Source: Bacteroidales bacterium (lineage in GTDB: Bacteria > Bacteroidota > Bacteroidia > Bacteroidales > UBA932). From it: a stretch of 64,000 bases of DNA. How positions within the stretch are numbered: position 1 is the stretch's first letter; each line of letters starts with the position of its first letter. Below are positions 35,616 to 44,288 of the stretch, piece after piece. Where the stretch lies: the NCBI GenBank assembly GCA_011620605.1, contig WOYW01000014.1, forward strand, positions 62,001 through 126,000, given 5' to 3'. The translations under genes and the position numbers were made by a program. A model generated the notes under the pieces. It was not told the origin of the DNA. It was given only the letters and a program-made list of their open reading frames with translations, and searched no databases.

Positions 35616-37570
35616 TATCTCTTTCCAATATAACCGTATCGTTTGCACATCTGGATCTGATGACGGATGTGTCTTTTGTGTTGAATCGCCGGGACAGGGT
35701 GGCTTTGGTAGGAAAAAACGGGGCCGGGAAATCCACTTTATTAAAGATCATGGCCGGGATCCAGGAACCCACCGCAGGTACGGTAGTACGTTCAGGGGAC
35801 CTGAAGATCGGTTACCTGCCCCAGCAAATGGCACATGCCCGGGACAAATCGGTGCTGGAGGAAGCCCTGACTGTATTTGCGGCTGTTGAGAAACTTCGCC
35901 GGGAAACGGAAAGGATCACAAAAGAGCTTTCCCTGAGGGAAGATTACGATTCCGATGCGTACAAAAAATTGATGGTAGACCTGACCGAGGCTACCGACCG
36001 CTTGCATATCCTGTCTTCTGACAATCCCCGCGGGAATGCCGAGAAAACGCTTGTAGGCCTGGGTTTTAAACCCGCTGAACTGGACCGGCCCACCCACACC
36101 TTTTCCGAAGGATGGAACATGCGCATTGAGCTGGCAAAATTGCTGCTGTCCCGTCCCGATGTGCTGTTGCTGGACGAACCCACCAATCATCTGGACATTG
36201 AAAGCCTCCGGTGGCTGGAACAATACCTGGAATCGTTCCCCGGATCTCTGCTTGTTATTTCGCACGACCGGACCTTTCTGGATAACGTCACCAAAAGGAC
36301 CATTGAGATATCACTGGGTAAAATATACGATTACAAAGCGCCTTATTCCCAATATCTTGAACTGCGTCAAGAACGTCTGGAACAGCAAACAGCAGCCTGG
36401 GAAAACCAGCAACGCACCATAGAAAAGACAGAAGATTTTATTGCACGTTTCCGTTACAAACCCACTAAATCCAACCAGGTACAAAGCCGTATCAAACAGT
36501 TGGAAAAGATGGAACGCATAGAAATTGAGCCCATAGATAATGCACAAATCCGGATCTCATTTCCCAAAGTTCCACGAAGCGGAAAAATTGTATTCAAATG
36601 CCATAACGTGGCAGCGGGTTACGATAAAGGTCCTATCTTTATGGGAGCAGAGATACTAGTGGAACGCGGGGAAAAAGTGGCGTTTGTGGGCAGGAACGGG
36701 GAAGGAAAGACAACCATGATGAAACTGCTGACCGGGCAGAAAACGGCTATGGAAGGCAAATTTGAAACAGGTTACAATGTACTGTTGGGCTACTATGCAC
36801 AAAACCAGGACGAATTGCTGGATAATACCCTGACTGTATACCAGACATTGGATGAAATTGCCGTAGGTGATGTGCGTACCAGGTTGCGGGATATTCTGGC
36901 TTCGTTTCTGTTCAGGGGAGAAGAGGTAGATAAGAAAGCAGGTGTGTTGAGCGGTGGTGAACGGTCCCGCCTGGCCATGGCCAAACTGATGCTCCAGCCC
37001 TACAACGTTCTGGCCCTTGACGAACCTACCAACCACATGGATATCCGATCCCGGGAAGTGATGAAAGAAGCCTTGCGGCAATACAGCGGGACGCTGGTGG
37101 TCGTTTCCCATGACAGGACTTTTCTGGACGGACTGGTAAACAAGATCTACGAATTCCGGGACGGGAAGGTAAAAGAACATTTGGGAGGGATCATGGATTT
37201 CATGGCAAGAAGAAAACTGGAAACCCTCCGGGAACTGGAAGAAAATACGGCAGCAGAAAACAATAGCCGGGCAGGACAGGAAAATAAGGAAAAAGATGCC
37301 CAAACACTTTACCGGTTGAAAAAAGAGCGTAATAAAGTATTGCGCAGGTTGCAACAGAATGTGACGCGATGGGAAAACCGGATAGAACAACACGAAAAGG
37401 GTCTGGCCATAATGGATGAAAAATTATTATCTCCCCCGGCCGAAGGGTTCAGTACGGCTTTTTACCAGTTGTACGACAAAGAAAAGAGGGCGCTTGATGA
37501 AGCTATGACAGCTTGGGAACAAGCTCATAATGAATTAGATACATTTATTAAAACAGAAGTGGATGCCTGA
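35612..37570 (+). CDS. ABC-F family ATPase
   Basis: A 652-residue soluble protein with two ABC ATPase cassettes and no membrane domain, the ABC-F arrangement of ribosome-associated translation factors (Uup/YdiF type). Cassette one has GKNGAGKST (35-43) and LLLDEPTNHLDIESL; cassette two has GRNGEGKTT, VLSGGERSRL and ALDEPTNHMDI. The inter-cassette linker (about 235-310) is charged and helical, and a C-terminal coiled coil (about 530-640, TLYRLKKERNKVLRRLQ) is like that of Uup. It probably helps stalled ribosomes. The first-cassette signature reads FSEGW rather than LSGGQ. It overlaps rlmB by eight bases. Confidence 0.93.
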   Translation: MISLSNITVSFAHLDLMTDVSFVLNRRDRVALVGKNGAGKSTLLKIMAGIQEPTAGTVVRSGDLKIGYLPQQMAHARDKSVLEEALTVFAAVEKLRRETERITKELSLREDYDSDAYKKLMVDLTEATDRLHILSSDNPRGNAEKTLVGLGFKPAELDRPTHTFSEGWNMRIELAKLLLSRPDVLLLDEPTNHLDIESLRWLEQYLESFPGSLLVISHDRTFLDNVTKRTIEISLGKIYDYKAPYSQYLELRQERLEQQTAAWENQQRTIEKTEDFIARFRYKPTKSNQVQSRIKQLEKMERIEIEPIDNAQIRISFPKVPRSGKIVFKCHNVAAGYDKGPIFMGAEILVERGEKVAFVGRNGEGKTTMMKLLTGQKTAMEGKFETGYNVLLGYYAQNQDELLDNTLTVYQTLDEIAVGDVRTRLRDILASFLFRGEEVDKKAGVLSGGERSRLAMAKLMLQPYNVLALDEPTNHMDIRSREVMKEALRQYSGTLVVVSHDRTFLDGLVNKIYEFRDGKVKEHLGGIMDFMARRKLETLRELEENTAAENNSRAGQENKEKDAQTLYRLKKERNKVLRRLQQNVTRWENRIEQHEKGLAIMDEKLLSPPAEGFSTAFYQLYDKEKRALDEAMTAWEQAHNELDTFIKTEVDA

Positions 37571-38303
37571 AAATCGCATTTACGGGATACATCCTGTCCG
37601 GGAAGCCCTGACAGGAAACAAAAAACTGGAAAGAATACTTATCCGTAAGGGGATAGACAGTCCGGCCGCAGCTGAGATCACGGAGCTGGCAAGAATGCAA
37701 AGCATTCCGGTCCAGTATGTACCGCAGGAAAAACTCAACCACATGACGGGAAACAGAACCCATCAGGGCGTAGTGGCCGTTTTGGCGCAGCTGGATTACG
37801 TCTCGCTGGAAGAAGCTGTGCAAGCAGCCTCGGCAAAAAGCAATTATCCAACGGTACTGCTCCTGGACGGTGTCAGCGATGTGCGCAATTTCGGAGCGAT
37901 AGCACGCACTTGCGAATGTGCCGGGGTAGGGGCCCTGATCCTGCCGGCCAAAGGTGGTGCTGCAGTCAACCAGGATGCCATCAAAACTTCGGCAGGGGCT
38001 TTGCTGCGCATTCCCACCTGCAAGGTGCCCAACCTGAAAACGGCTATATATTATCTGAAAGAATCCGGTTATACCATTACAGGTACGGTAGCCGATGCAG
38101 AACGCACCATGTACCAGGCGGATTTCTGCCGCCCGGCGGCAATAATTATGGGGGCCGAGGGAAAGGGAATTTCGGACGGTGTGATGCAATTGTGTGACCA
38201 GCTGGTTTCCATTCCGCAATTGGGAGAGATTGGGTCCCTGAACGTATCTGCGGCTACGACCGTTGTATTGTATGAAGCCGTAAGGCAACGTATAAATAAG
38301 TGA
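37563..38303 (+). CDS. rlmB: 23S rRNA (guanosine-2'-O-)-methyltransferase RlmB
   Basis: A 246-residue SPOUT-class methyltransferase that modifies G2251 in the peptidyl-transferase P loop. An N-terminal L30-like RNA-binding domain (MPENRIYGIHPVREAL, RTHQGVVAV) precedes the knotted SpoU domain with motif 1 NFGAIARTCECAG, motif 2 IIMGAEGKGIS and motif 3 IPQLGEIGSLNVSAATTV. The start lies inside the ABC-F gene, giving a translation-linked pair of ribosome factors. A second SpoU protein is encoded at 39764-40516, on the far side of the flippase. Confidence 0.93.
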   Translation: MPENRIYGIHPVREALTGNKKLERILIRKGIDSPAAAEITELARMQSIPVQYVPQEKLNHMTGNRTHQGVVAVLAQLDYVSLEEAVQAASAKSNYPTVLLLDGVSDVRNFGAIARTCECAGVGALILPAKGGAAVNQDAIKTSAGALLRIPTCKVPNLKTAIYYLKESGYTITGTVADAERTMYQADFCRPAAIIMGAEGKGISDGVMQLCDQLVSIPQLGEIGSLNVSAATTVVLYEAVRQRINK

Positions 38304-38304
38304 G

Positions 38305-39825
38305 ATGATGCTTTTCCGGAATAATGCCTTAAAACGTTTGGCCGGGGAAACCGCTGTTTACGGGATGAGTACCATCCTGGCCAGGGTTTTGAACTTTTTG
38401 CTGGTTCCCCTGTATACCCGCGTGCTTACCGATCAGGCGGCTTACGGGGTGGTTGCCGAGTTTATGGCTTACATCGCCGTGTTGCAGGTGCTACTGGTCA
38501 TGGGCCTGGAAACCGGATGTTTCCGGTACGCATCGCTGGCGGGGCAGAAGAACGACAGGGAGGGGGCATCGCGTGTTTTTTCTACTTCGCTGACTACGGT
38601 AACCCTTGTGGCCGGTCTGTTTTTTGCTGCAGTTGTTCTGTGGAGGCAGCCCATTGCTGGAGCGTTGGGGTACGGCAACAACCCGCAATGCATCTTGTAC
38701 GTTGCCGGGATCCTTCTACTGGACAGCATAACGGCCATTTTATTCGCCCGTCTGCGTTACGAACACAAAGCCCTGAAGTTTGCCGTCTTTAAAACCATAA
38801 AGATCTGTTGCGAACTGGGATTCAATTTGCTCTTTTTCCTGTGGGCTTCTGGATTTATGCAGGCAAACCCGGGTTCGTTCCTGGAACGTTTTATCCCCTC
38901 AGTTCCGGATTACAATTACGTGCTGTTTGCCATATTCCTTTCCTGCATAGTAGCCCTGTTGCTCTTTATTCCCGATCTGATCAGAAAAAATGCTTTTCTG
39001 TTTGACCGGAAACTCTGGTCCCGCCTGATGATCTATTCACTGCCTTTGATGATCGCGGGATTGCCGGGGATCCTGAACGATTTCAGCGATCGGTTGCTGT
39101 TCCGGTTCCTGATACCCGAAGATGTTTCCTGGAGGGCCCAAATGGGGATATACCAGGCCGGGATCAAGCTGGCCGTTCTGATCAATTTGTTTATTCAAAT
39201 GTTCCGTTACGCGGCCGAACCCTTCTTTTTCGGACAGTCGGAGGACAAGAATGCCCCGGGGACTTACTCCCGTGTCCTGGATTATTTTACGGGGTTTACA
39301 ATGCTTGTCTACCTGGGGATACTGCTCTATATAGATCTTTTTGGACTGATCCTGGGTGAAAATTACCGGGAAGGAATTGTAGTGGTGCCTGTCATGGCAT
39401 TGGCTTACGTTATGCTGGGTATCTATTTCAATATAAGCATCTGGTTTAAATTGTCCGGGAAAACCGGTTATGCCGTGCTGATCACATCGGCCGGCCTGGC
39501 CGTGACATTATTGGTTAACTTGCTGTTCTTACCCCGTTACGGGTATATTGCCGCTGCCTGGGGTCATCTGGCCAGCTACCTGACAATGACCGTTATATGT
39601 GCTCTTATGGGGCGCAAACGCTATCCCATACCTTACAACTGGCCAAGGAACGGTTTTTATATTGCTGCAGGAGTAGGACTGTATTTATTCTCACAATTGT
39701 TCAGCCGGATGGACCTGTTGCCCAAGCTGGTGATAAATACCGGAATTCTTTTGGTATACCTGGCTACCTGGGCAGGGGTGGAAGGTTTCTACGGAAAGTT
39801 GCGCAAACTATGGCGGCGGCAATAG
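38305..39825 (+). CDS. Polysaccharide flippase (Wzx/MVF type)
   Basis: A 506-residue membrane protein with about fourteen hydrophobic segments and the N-terminus LAGETAVYGMSTILARVLNFLLVPLYTRVL, which is the signature of the polysaccharide-synthesis/oligosaccharide flippase family. It should move lipid-linked glycan units across the inner membrane for surface polysaccharide. It is two bases after rlmB and closes the valS run. Its 3' end overlaps the convergent SpoU methyltransferase gene by 62 bases, so no terminator can lie between them. Two adjacent ATG codons (38305 and 38308) are both possible starts. Confidence 0.9.
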   Translation: MMLFRNNALKRLAGETAVYGMSTILARVLNFLLVPLYTRVLTDQAAYGVVAEFMAYIAVLQVLLVMGLETGCFRYASLAGQKNDREGASRVFSTSLTTVTLVAGLFFAAVVLWRQPIAGALGYGNNPQCILYVAGILLLDSITAILFARLRYEHKALKFAVFKTIKICCELGFNLLFFLWASGFMQANPGSFLERFIPSVPDYNYVLFAIFLSCIVALLLFIPDLIRKNAFLFDRKLWSRLMIYSLPLMIAGLPGILNDFSDRLLFRFLIPEDVSWRAQMGIYQAGIKLAVLINLFIQMFRYAAEPFFFGQSEDKNAPGTYSRVLDYFTGFTMLVYLGILLYIDLFGLILGENYREGIVVVPVMALAYVMLGIYFNISIWFKLSGKTGYAVLITSAGLAVTLLVNLLFLPRYGYIAAAWGHLASYLTMTVICALMGRKRYPIPYNWPRNGFYIAAGVGLYLFSQLFSRMDLLPKLVINTGILLVYLATWAGVEGFYGKLRKLWRRQ

Positions 39826-40516
39826 CTACGTTCAGGGATTCCGACCCTTCCCGGTAAGCGGGAATAAACAAACGTGTCTGAATGTATTCCGGCAACCCGG
39901 GGCTGACACCCCTGGATTCGTTTCCCATAACGACAATCCCGTCTGAAGGCAGGGAAAGTGTGTTGATATCCATGCCTCCCTGCAGAACGGTTCCCAATAC
40001 AGGGAGCTGTGTTTCTTTCAGGAGGGTTTCAAGAGACGTATAATAAACCGGGACCCTCAGGATAGCACCCATAGTGGATTGAACCGTCTTGGGATTGTAA
40101 AGTTCCACACAGTCCGGGGAAGCATAGACGGCAGCAATGTTAAACCAGTCGGCCAGTCGCAGTATGGTCCCGAAATTCCCGGGATCCTGCACCCCGTCAA
40201 GTGCCAGGTAAAGATCCCCTTTTTGCGGAACAGCCGGCTTGATGTCCGGAATGCCAACCACGGCCAGTGCTCCGGAGGGGGTGGATTGAGCCGAGATGCG
40301 TTCCATTTCCGAGGCAGATACATATTCCGCGATCGGAGCTTTCCGGGCATCCAAAACACCTTCCTGCAGGAACAGTCTTTTGATGACGAACGGTCCGGGC
40401 GCTGCCAGCAACTCGGCAATCATTTTTTTCCCTTCTATTATAAATTCCTTCCTTTCCTGGCGGAATTTTTTCTGATTCAGGGCTTTAATGTATTTTATTT
40501 CGGCTTTGCTCAACAT
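39764..40516 (-). CDS. TrmH/SpoU-family RNA methyltransferase
   Basis: A 250-residue SPOUT methyltransferase with an N-terminal substrate-binding domain (KYIKALNQKKFRQERKEFII, EGKKM, SAQSTPSGALAVV) and the knotted domain with NFGTILRLADWF (motif 1), VVMGNESRGVS (motif 2) and FIPAYREGSESLNVAIAAAI (motif 3). It methylates the 2'-OH of an RNA nucleotide, probably in 23S rRNA, but the site is not known; it is distinct from RlmB. It starts four bases after the decarboxylase gene, so the pair is an operon, and its end is antisense to the last 62 bases of the flippase gene. Confidence 0.9.
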   Translation of the reverse strand: MLSKAEIKYIKALNQKKFRQERKEFIIEGKKMIAELLAAPGPFVIKRLFLQEGVLDARKAPIAEYVSASEMERISAQSTPSGALAVVGIPDIKPAVPQKGDLYLALDGVQDPGNFGTILRLADWFNIAAVYASPDCVELYNPKTVQSTMGAILRVPVYYTSLETLLKETQLPVLGTVLQGGMDINTLSLPSDGIVVMGNESRGVSPGLPEYIQTRLFIPAYREGSESLNVAIAAAIVCATFRRNLPPLPR

Positions 40517-40520
40517 GGTA

Positions 40521-41909
40521 TCAATACCCCAGTACCTTTAACATAGATTTATAGGTCTGCTCCTTGGAAAACAATTTGGTGTAGTATTCCCCGTCTTCTT
40601 CACCTATGATGACCATTTTTGGGGCAGGCATCAGGCAATGCTGCACGCCTCCGAAGCCGGATATGGATTCCTGGTAAGCTCCCGTATTGAAGAATCCAAT
40701 ATAAAGCGGTTCCCCGTTTTCATTTTTGGGAAGGAAGACGGCATTGGCATGCGCTTCTGCATTGTAGTAGTCCTGCGAATCACAGGTCAGACCTCCCAGG
40801 AAAACACGTTGATAGGGTTCGTCCCATTTGTTGATGGGAAGCAGTATGAAACGCCGTTTGATACCCCAGGTGTCCGGTAAAGTAGTCATAAAGGAAGAAT
40901 CGATCATATACCACCTTTCCCGGTCGTTCTGTTGTTTGTCTCCCAGAACCTGGTAAATATTTGCCCCGCTTTCGCCTACCGTGAACGATCCGAATTCTGT
41001 AAATATGTCGGGTTCTTTTACATTACGGCTGGCACATATACTTTTGATCTGGGCAATTATCTCTTCTGTCATGTACTCATAATCGTAATCAAAAGAAAGA
41101 GAATTTCTTACCGGGAACCCTCCGCCAAGGTTCAGGGAGTCCAGGTCTTCGCAGAAATTCTTTAGGTCGCAATATACGTTCACGCACTTGGCCAGTTCGT
41201 TCCAGTAATAGGCATTGTCCTGGATCCCCGTATTGATGAAAAAATGGAGCATTTTGAGCTTGAACTTGGGGTTGCGTTTGATGTATTTGTGGTAAAAGGG
41301 GACTATGTCACTGTAACGGATCCCCAGCCGGCTGGTGTAAAATTCAAATTTGGGTTCTTCTTCCGCTGCTATGCGAATACCTATTTTACATTCATCATTT
41401 ACCGTTTTGTCCAGGGCTTCTATTTCAGGCATATTGTCCAGTATGGAAATGGTGTTTTTCCAGCCCGAATTCATAAGATTGGCAATGTTTTCGACATATT
41501 GCTGTTTCTTATACCCGTTGCAGATCACGTACAAGTCCTTGTCCACGATCTTTTGTTCGTAAAGCGACTCTATCAGGTTAATGTCAAAAGCCGAAGATGT
41601 TTCAATATGTATGTCGTTTTTTAACGCTTCTTCCAGTACAAATGAAAAATGGGATGATTTTGTACAGTAACAGTAATGGTATTCCGCATCGTAATCGACC
41701 TTGGCCATGGCTACGTTGAACAACCTTTTTGCTTTTTGTATCTGTTTACTTATCTGGGGCAGGTAATAAAACTTTAAAGGAGTTCCGTATTGCTGGATCA
41801 GATTCATTACGGGTATATCATGGAACAAAAGTTCCCCGTCTTCAACCCGAAATTCTTCCTGCGGAAAATCAAAACTTTGCTGGATCAGATCAATGTACTT
41901 ATTCTTCAT
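40521..41909 (-). CDS. PLP-dependent arginine-decarboxylase-like enzyme (fold type III)
   Basis: A 462-residue alanine-racemase-fold decarboxylase. The PLP lysine is in CYCTKSSHFSF, the phosphate-binding glycine loop is LNLGGGFPV, and the C-terminal barrel has FNTGAYQESISGFGG; the cysteine-aspartate pair of the active site is in GGLTCDSQDYYN. The length and sequence match the short Bacteroidota proteins called arginine decarboxylase, which feed agmatine into polyamine synthesis. Diaminopimelate or carboxynorspermidine decarboxylase are related alternatives but are usually shorter. A -7 element lies at 41969-41976 and the SpoU gene follows by four bases. Confidence 0.82.
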   Translation of the reverse strand: MKNKYIDLIQQSFDFPQEEFRVEDGELLFHDIPVMNLIQQYGTPLKFYYLPQISKQIQKAKRLFNVAMAKVDYDAEYHYCYCTKSSHFSFVLEEALKNDIHIETSSAFDINLIESLYEQKIVDKDLYVICNGYKKQQYVENIANLMNSGWKNTISILDNMPEIEALDKTVNDECKIGIRIAAEEEPKFEFYTSRLGIRYSDIVPFYHKYIKRNPKFKLKMLHFFINTGIQDNAYYWNELAKCVNVYCDLKNFCEDLDSLNLGGGFPVRNSLSFDYDYEYMTEEIIAQIKSICASRNVKEPDIFTEFGSFTVGESGANIYQVLGDKQQNDRERWYMIDSSFMTTLPDTWGIKRRFILLPINKWDEPYQRVFLGGLTCDSQDYYNAEAHANAVFLPKNENGEPLYIGFFNTGAYQESISGFGGVQHCLMPAPKMVIIGEEDGEYYTKLFSKEQTYKSMLKVLGY

Positions 41910-41968
41910 CTTTGTAATGTAAGTGAGTTACTTTTACTAAAATTATCCAATGTAAACCAATCGGATTG

Positions 41969-41976
41969 CAAATATA
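41969..41976 (-). promoter_or_regulatory. Candidate -7 element of the decarboxylase gene
   Basis: The minus strand reads TATATTTG, an exact TAnnTTTG match, 59 bases before the start codon. No TTG is visible at the expected distance upstream. Confidence 0.4.
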
Positions 41977-42017
41977 AAGGAATATTTACATGTAGTATAG
42001 TATTTGTCCTTTTTTTC

Positions 42018-42025
42018 TACTTTTG
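42018..42025 (+). promoter_or_regulatory. Candidate -7 element of the BamA/TamA-like gene
   Basis: TACTTTTG matches TAnnTTTG and ends four bases before the ATG at 42030, so the predicted transcript would be leaderless or nearly so, as proposed for the glycosyltransferase gene at 157. Confidence 0.4.
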
Positions 42026-42029
42026 TATT

Positions 42030-44288
42030 ATGCGCAAAAGCCGGGGATTTCTCTTCATATCAGCCTTCACTTTATTGCTGAATTTTATGTTATCTGGTTG
42101 TTCAGCAACACGTTACGTTCCTGATGGAGAATACCTTTTAAAAAAGAATAAGGTTGAAGTTGTTCCAAAAAAGATCGTACCGGTATCTGCCCTGACTCCG
42201 TATATCCGGCAAAAGCCCAATACCAGCATTGTTTTTGGATGGAAAGCATTCCTTAATATTTACAGCCTGAGCCCGGACAAAGACAACGGATGGAGCCGGT
42301 TTCTGCGCAGACTGGGAGAACCTCCCGTTATCTTTGATCCGTTGCTGATAGATCTGAGCAAGCGGAATATGAACAATTACCTGACATCGCTGGGGTATTA
42401 TTTCAACACCCTTACAGATTCTGTCACGTACCATAACCAAAAAGCCACCGTTCATTATACCGTCATACCCGGCAGGACTTACACGGTGGATTCCATTGCC
42501 CTGAGCCGGGCTGACACCAACCTGGCACGGTTGTATGACAGTCAACTGGACGGGTCACTGCTTCAGACAGGAGACAGACTGTCTTCGTTGACGCTGGAAA
42601 AGGAAGCTGCCCGCATAACCACTGTGATGCGTAACAACGGCTATTACAATTTTAACAGGAGCCTGGTGTCGTTCAGGGCAGATACGCTGGAACGGGACGG
42701 GACGGCAGCCCTGGAAGTAGTCTTACCTGCAGACACCTCCCAAAAACCTTACCGCATAAGAGAGATCAATGTGTACCCCGGTTATGATCCCATGCAGGCT
42801 GTTATGGACTCTTCCTATTTTTTGCATATGGATACCCTCAATTACAGGGATATGGTGTTTCATTTAAAGGGCAAACCCACTATCCGTCCGCGGGTGATCA
42901 GAAACATGAGTTACATACGACCGGGAGAACTGTACGACGAATCAAAAGTCAAAACGACCTATGACCGTTTTTCCTATATCAGTCTTTTTAACGGAGTTAC
43001 GTTGCTTTTTGATGAAGTCCCGGGGTCACGGCAACTGGATACTGCTCTGGTAGATTGTACCATACGCCTGAGCCCCGGAAATTCTCAGGGGTACAAGCTG
43101 AACCTGGAAGCGTCCAGCAACTCGAACGGCCTGATAGGGATCTCTCCGGCTTTGTCCTATTACCACAAAAACATATTCAGGGGAGGGGAGTGGCTGACGT
43201 TGGGATTTATGGGAAATTTCCAGTTTAAGCTGAAAGATCCCACCCGTGCCACCGAATTGGGCGCCTCTTTGTCCCTTTCTTTTCCCAAAATGCTTTTCCC
43301 CATAAGCCAGCGGATTTTCCGCGGACGTGTTCCCCGCACGGATGTCTCGGCAAGTTACAATTTCCAATCGCGTCCGGAATATACGCGGAATATCGTTTCC
43401 ACCACATTCGGTTATATCTGGAGTATGGGTGACAGATTTCACTACACGGTGAATCCGCTGCGGCTGAAACTGGTAAAACTCTACAATATGAGTCCCGGTT
43501 TTTTGGTTTCCCTGAACGATCCTTTTTTAATAGATACGTACAGGGACCACTTTGACCTGGGATTTTCTTCCATTTTTTATTACACCAGCGATAACGTTAC
43601 TGTTCACCGCGACAGCTGGCATTATGTAAGGGTAGGGCTTGAATCGGCCGGAAACCTGCTGAGTGCCTTCAATCCCCTGATGCGGACCGATACCACCGGA
43701 AGTCATACGATAGGAGGGATCGCTTATTCCCGGTACATTAAGGCCGAACTGAACACGGGATATACATTTATCCGCAATGCGCATCAGCTGGCGGGACGTT
43801 TTTATGCCGGAATAGGTGTGCCCTACGGAAACGCTTCCACACTTCCCCTGGAGCAAATGTTCTTTGCCGGTGGTGCCAACAGCCTGCGCGGCTGGCAGGC
43901 TAGAACGGTAGGTCCCGGGTCCATGCCGGTAGATTCCACGTTTACCATTCCCAACCAGGCCGGGGACATCCGGCTGGAAGTCAACCTGGAGTATCGGTTC
44001 CCTCTCTTTTGGAAGCTGGAAAGTGCGATCTTTGCCGATGCCGGGAATATCTGGACATTGCCCCGTGAAGAAGCAGCGGAAGCGGGCGTTTTCCGGTTCA
44101 ATAACTTTTACAAAAGCATAGCCATGGATGCAGGCCTGGGGGTCCGTGTTAACTTGGATTTTGTCATCCTGCGCCTGGACATGGGCATGATAGTAAGAGA
44201 TCCGGTGAAACAGGCATGGGTACCCGTTTCCCAATGGCTCAGGCGGGATAATTATACGATCCAGTTTGGTGTGGGATACCCGTTCTAG
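42030..44288 (+). CDS. Lipid-anchored BamA/TamA-family outer membrane protein
   Basis: A 752-residue protein of the Omp85 group. The leader ends LSGC with Cys24, so the N-terminus should be lipidated, as in Bacteroidota TamL. POTRA-like domains cover about 40-390 (VHYTVIPGRTYTVDSIAL is typical). The barrel follows, with the conserved loop-6 motif SLRGW (in ANSLRGWQARTVGPG) and a C-terminal phenylalanine after VGYP. The family inserts or exports outer-membrane proteins; TamL pairs with TamB, which is not in the window. The open frame extends 80 codons upstream, but only the ATG at 42030 gives a proper lipoprotein leader. It shares the CTAG tetranucleotide as stop codons with the convergent NagB-like gene. 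Confidence 0.92.
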   Translation: MRKSRGFLFISAFTLLLNFMLSGCSATRYVPDGEYLLKKNKVEVVPKKIVPVSALTPYIRQKPNTSIVFGWKAFLNIYSLSPDKDNGWSRFLRRLGEPPVIFDPLLIDLSKRNMNNYLTSLGYYFNTLTDSVTYHNQKATVHYTVIPGRTYTVDSIALSRADTNLARLYDSQLDGSLLQTGDRLSSLTLEKEAARITTVMRNNGYYNFNRSLVSFRADTLERDGTAALEVVLPADTSQKPYRIREINVYPGYDPMQAVMDSSYFLHMDTLNYRDMVFHLKGKPTIRPRVIRNMSYIRPGELYDESKVKTTYDRFSYISLFNGVTLLFDEVPGSRQLDTALVDCTIRLSPGNSQGYKLNLEASSNSNGLIGISPALSYYHKNIFRGGEWLTLGFMGNFQFKLKDPTRATELGASLSLSFPKMLFPISQRIFRGRVPRTDVSASYNFQSRPEYTRNIVSTTFGYIWSMGDRFHYTVNPLRLKLVKLYNMSPGFLVSLNDPFLIDTYRDHFDLGFSSIFYYTSDNVTVHRDSWHYVRVGLESAGNLLSAFNPLMRTDTTGSHTIGGIAYSRYIKAELNTGYTFIRNAHQLAGRFYAGIGVPYGNASTLPLEQMFFAGGANSLRGWQARTVGPGSMPVDSTFTIPNQAGDIRLEVNLEYRFPLFWKLESAIFADAGNIWTLPREEAAEAGVFRFNNFYKSIAMDAGLGVRVNLDFVILRLDMGMIVRDPVKQAWVPVSQWLRRDNYTIQFGVGYPF

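Noticed and set aside
41790-42029. 80-codon N-terminal extension of the BamA-like protein
   Set aside because: It would place the lipoprotein leader in the interior and overlaps the divergent decarboxylase gene; the ATG at 42030 gives a proper LSGC leader.
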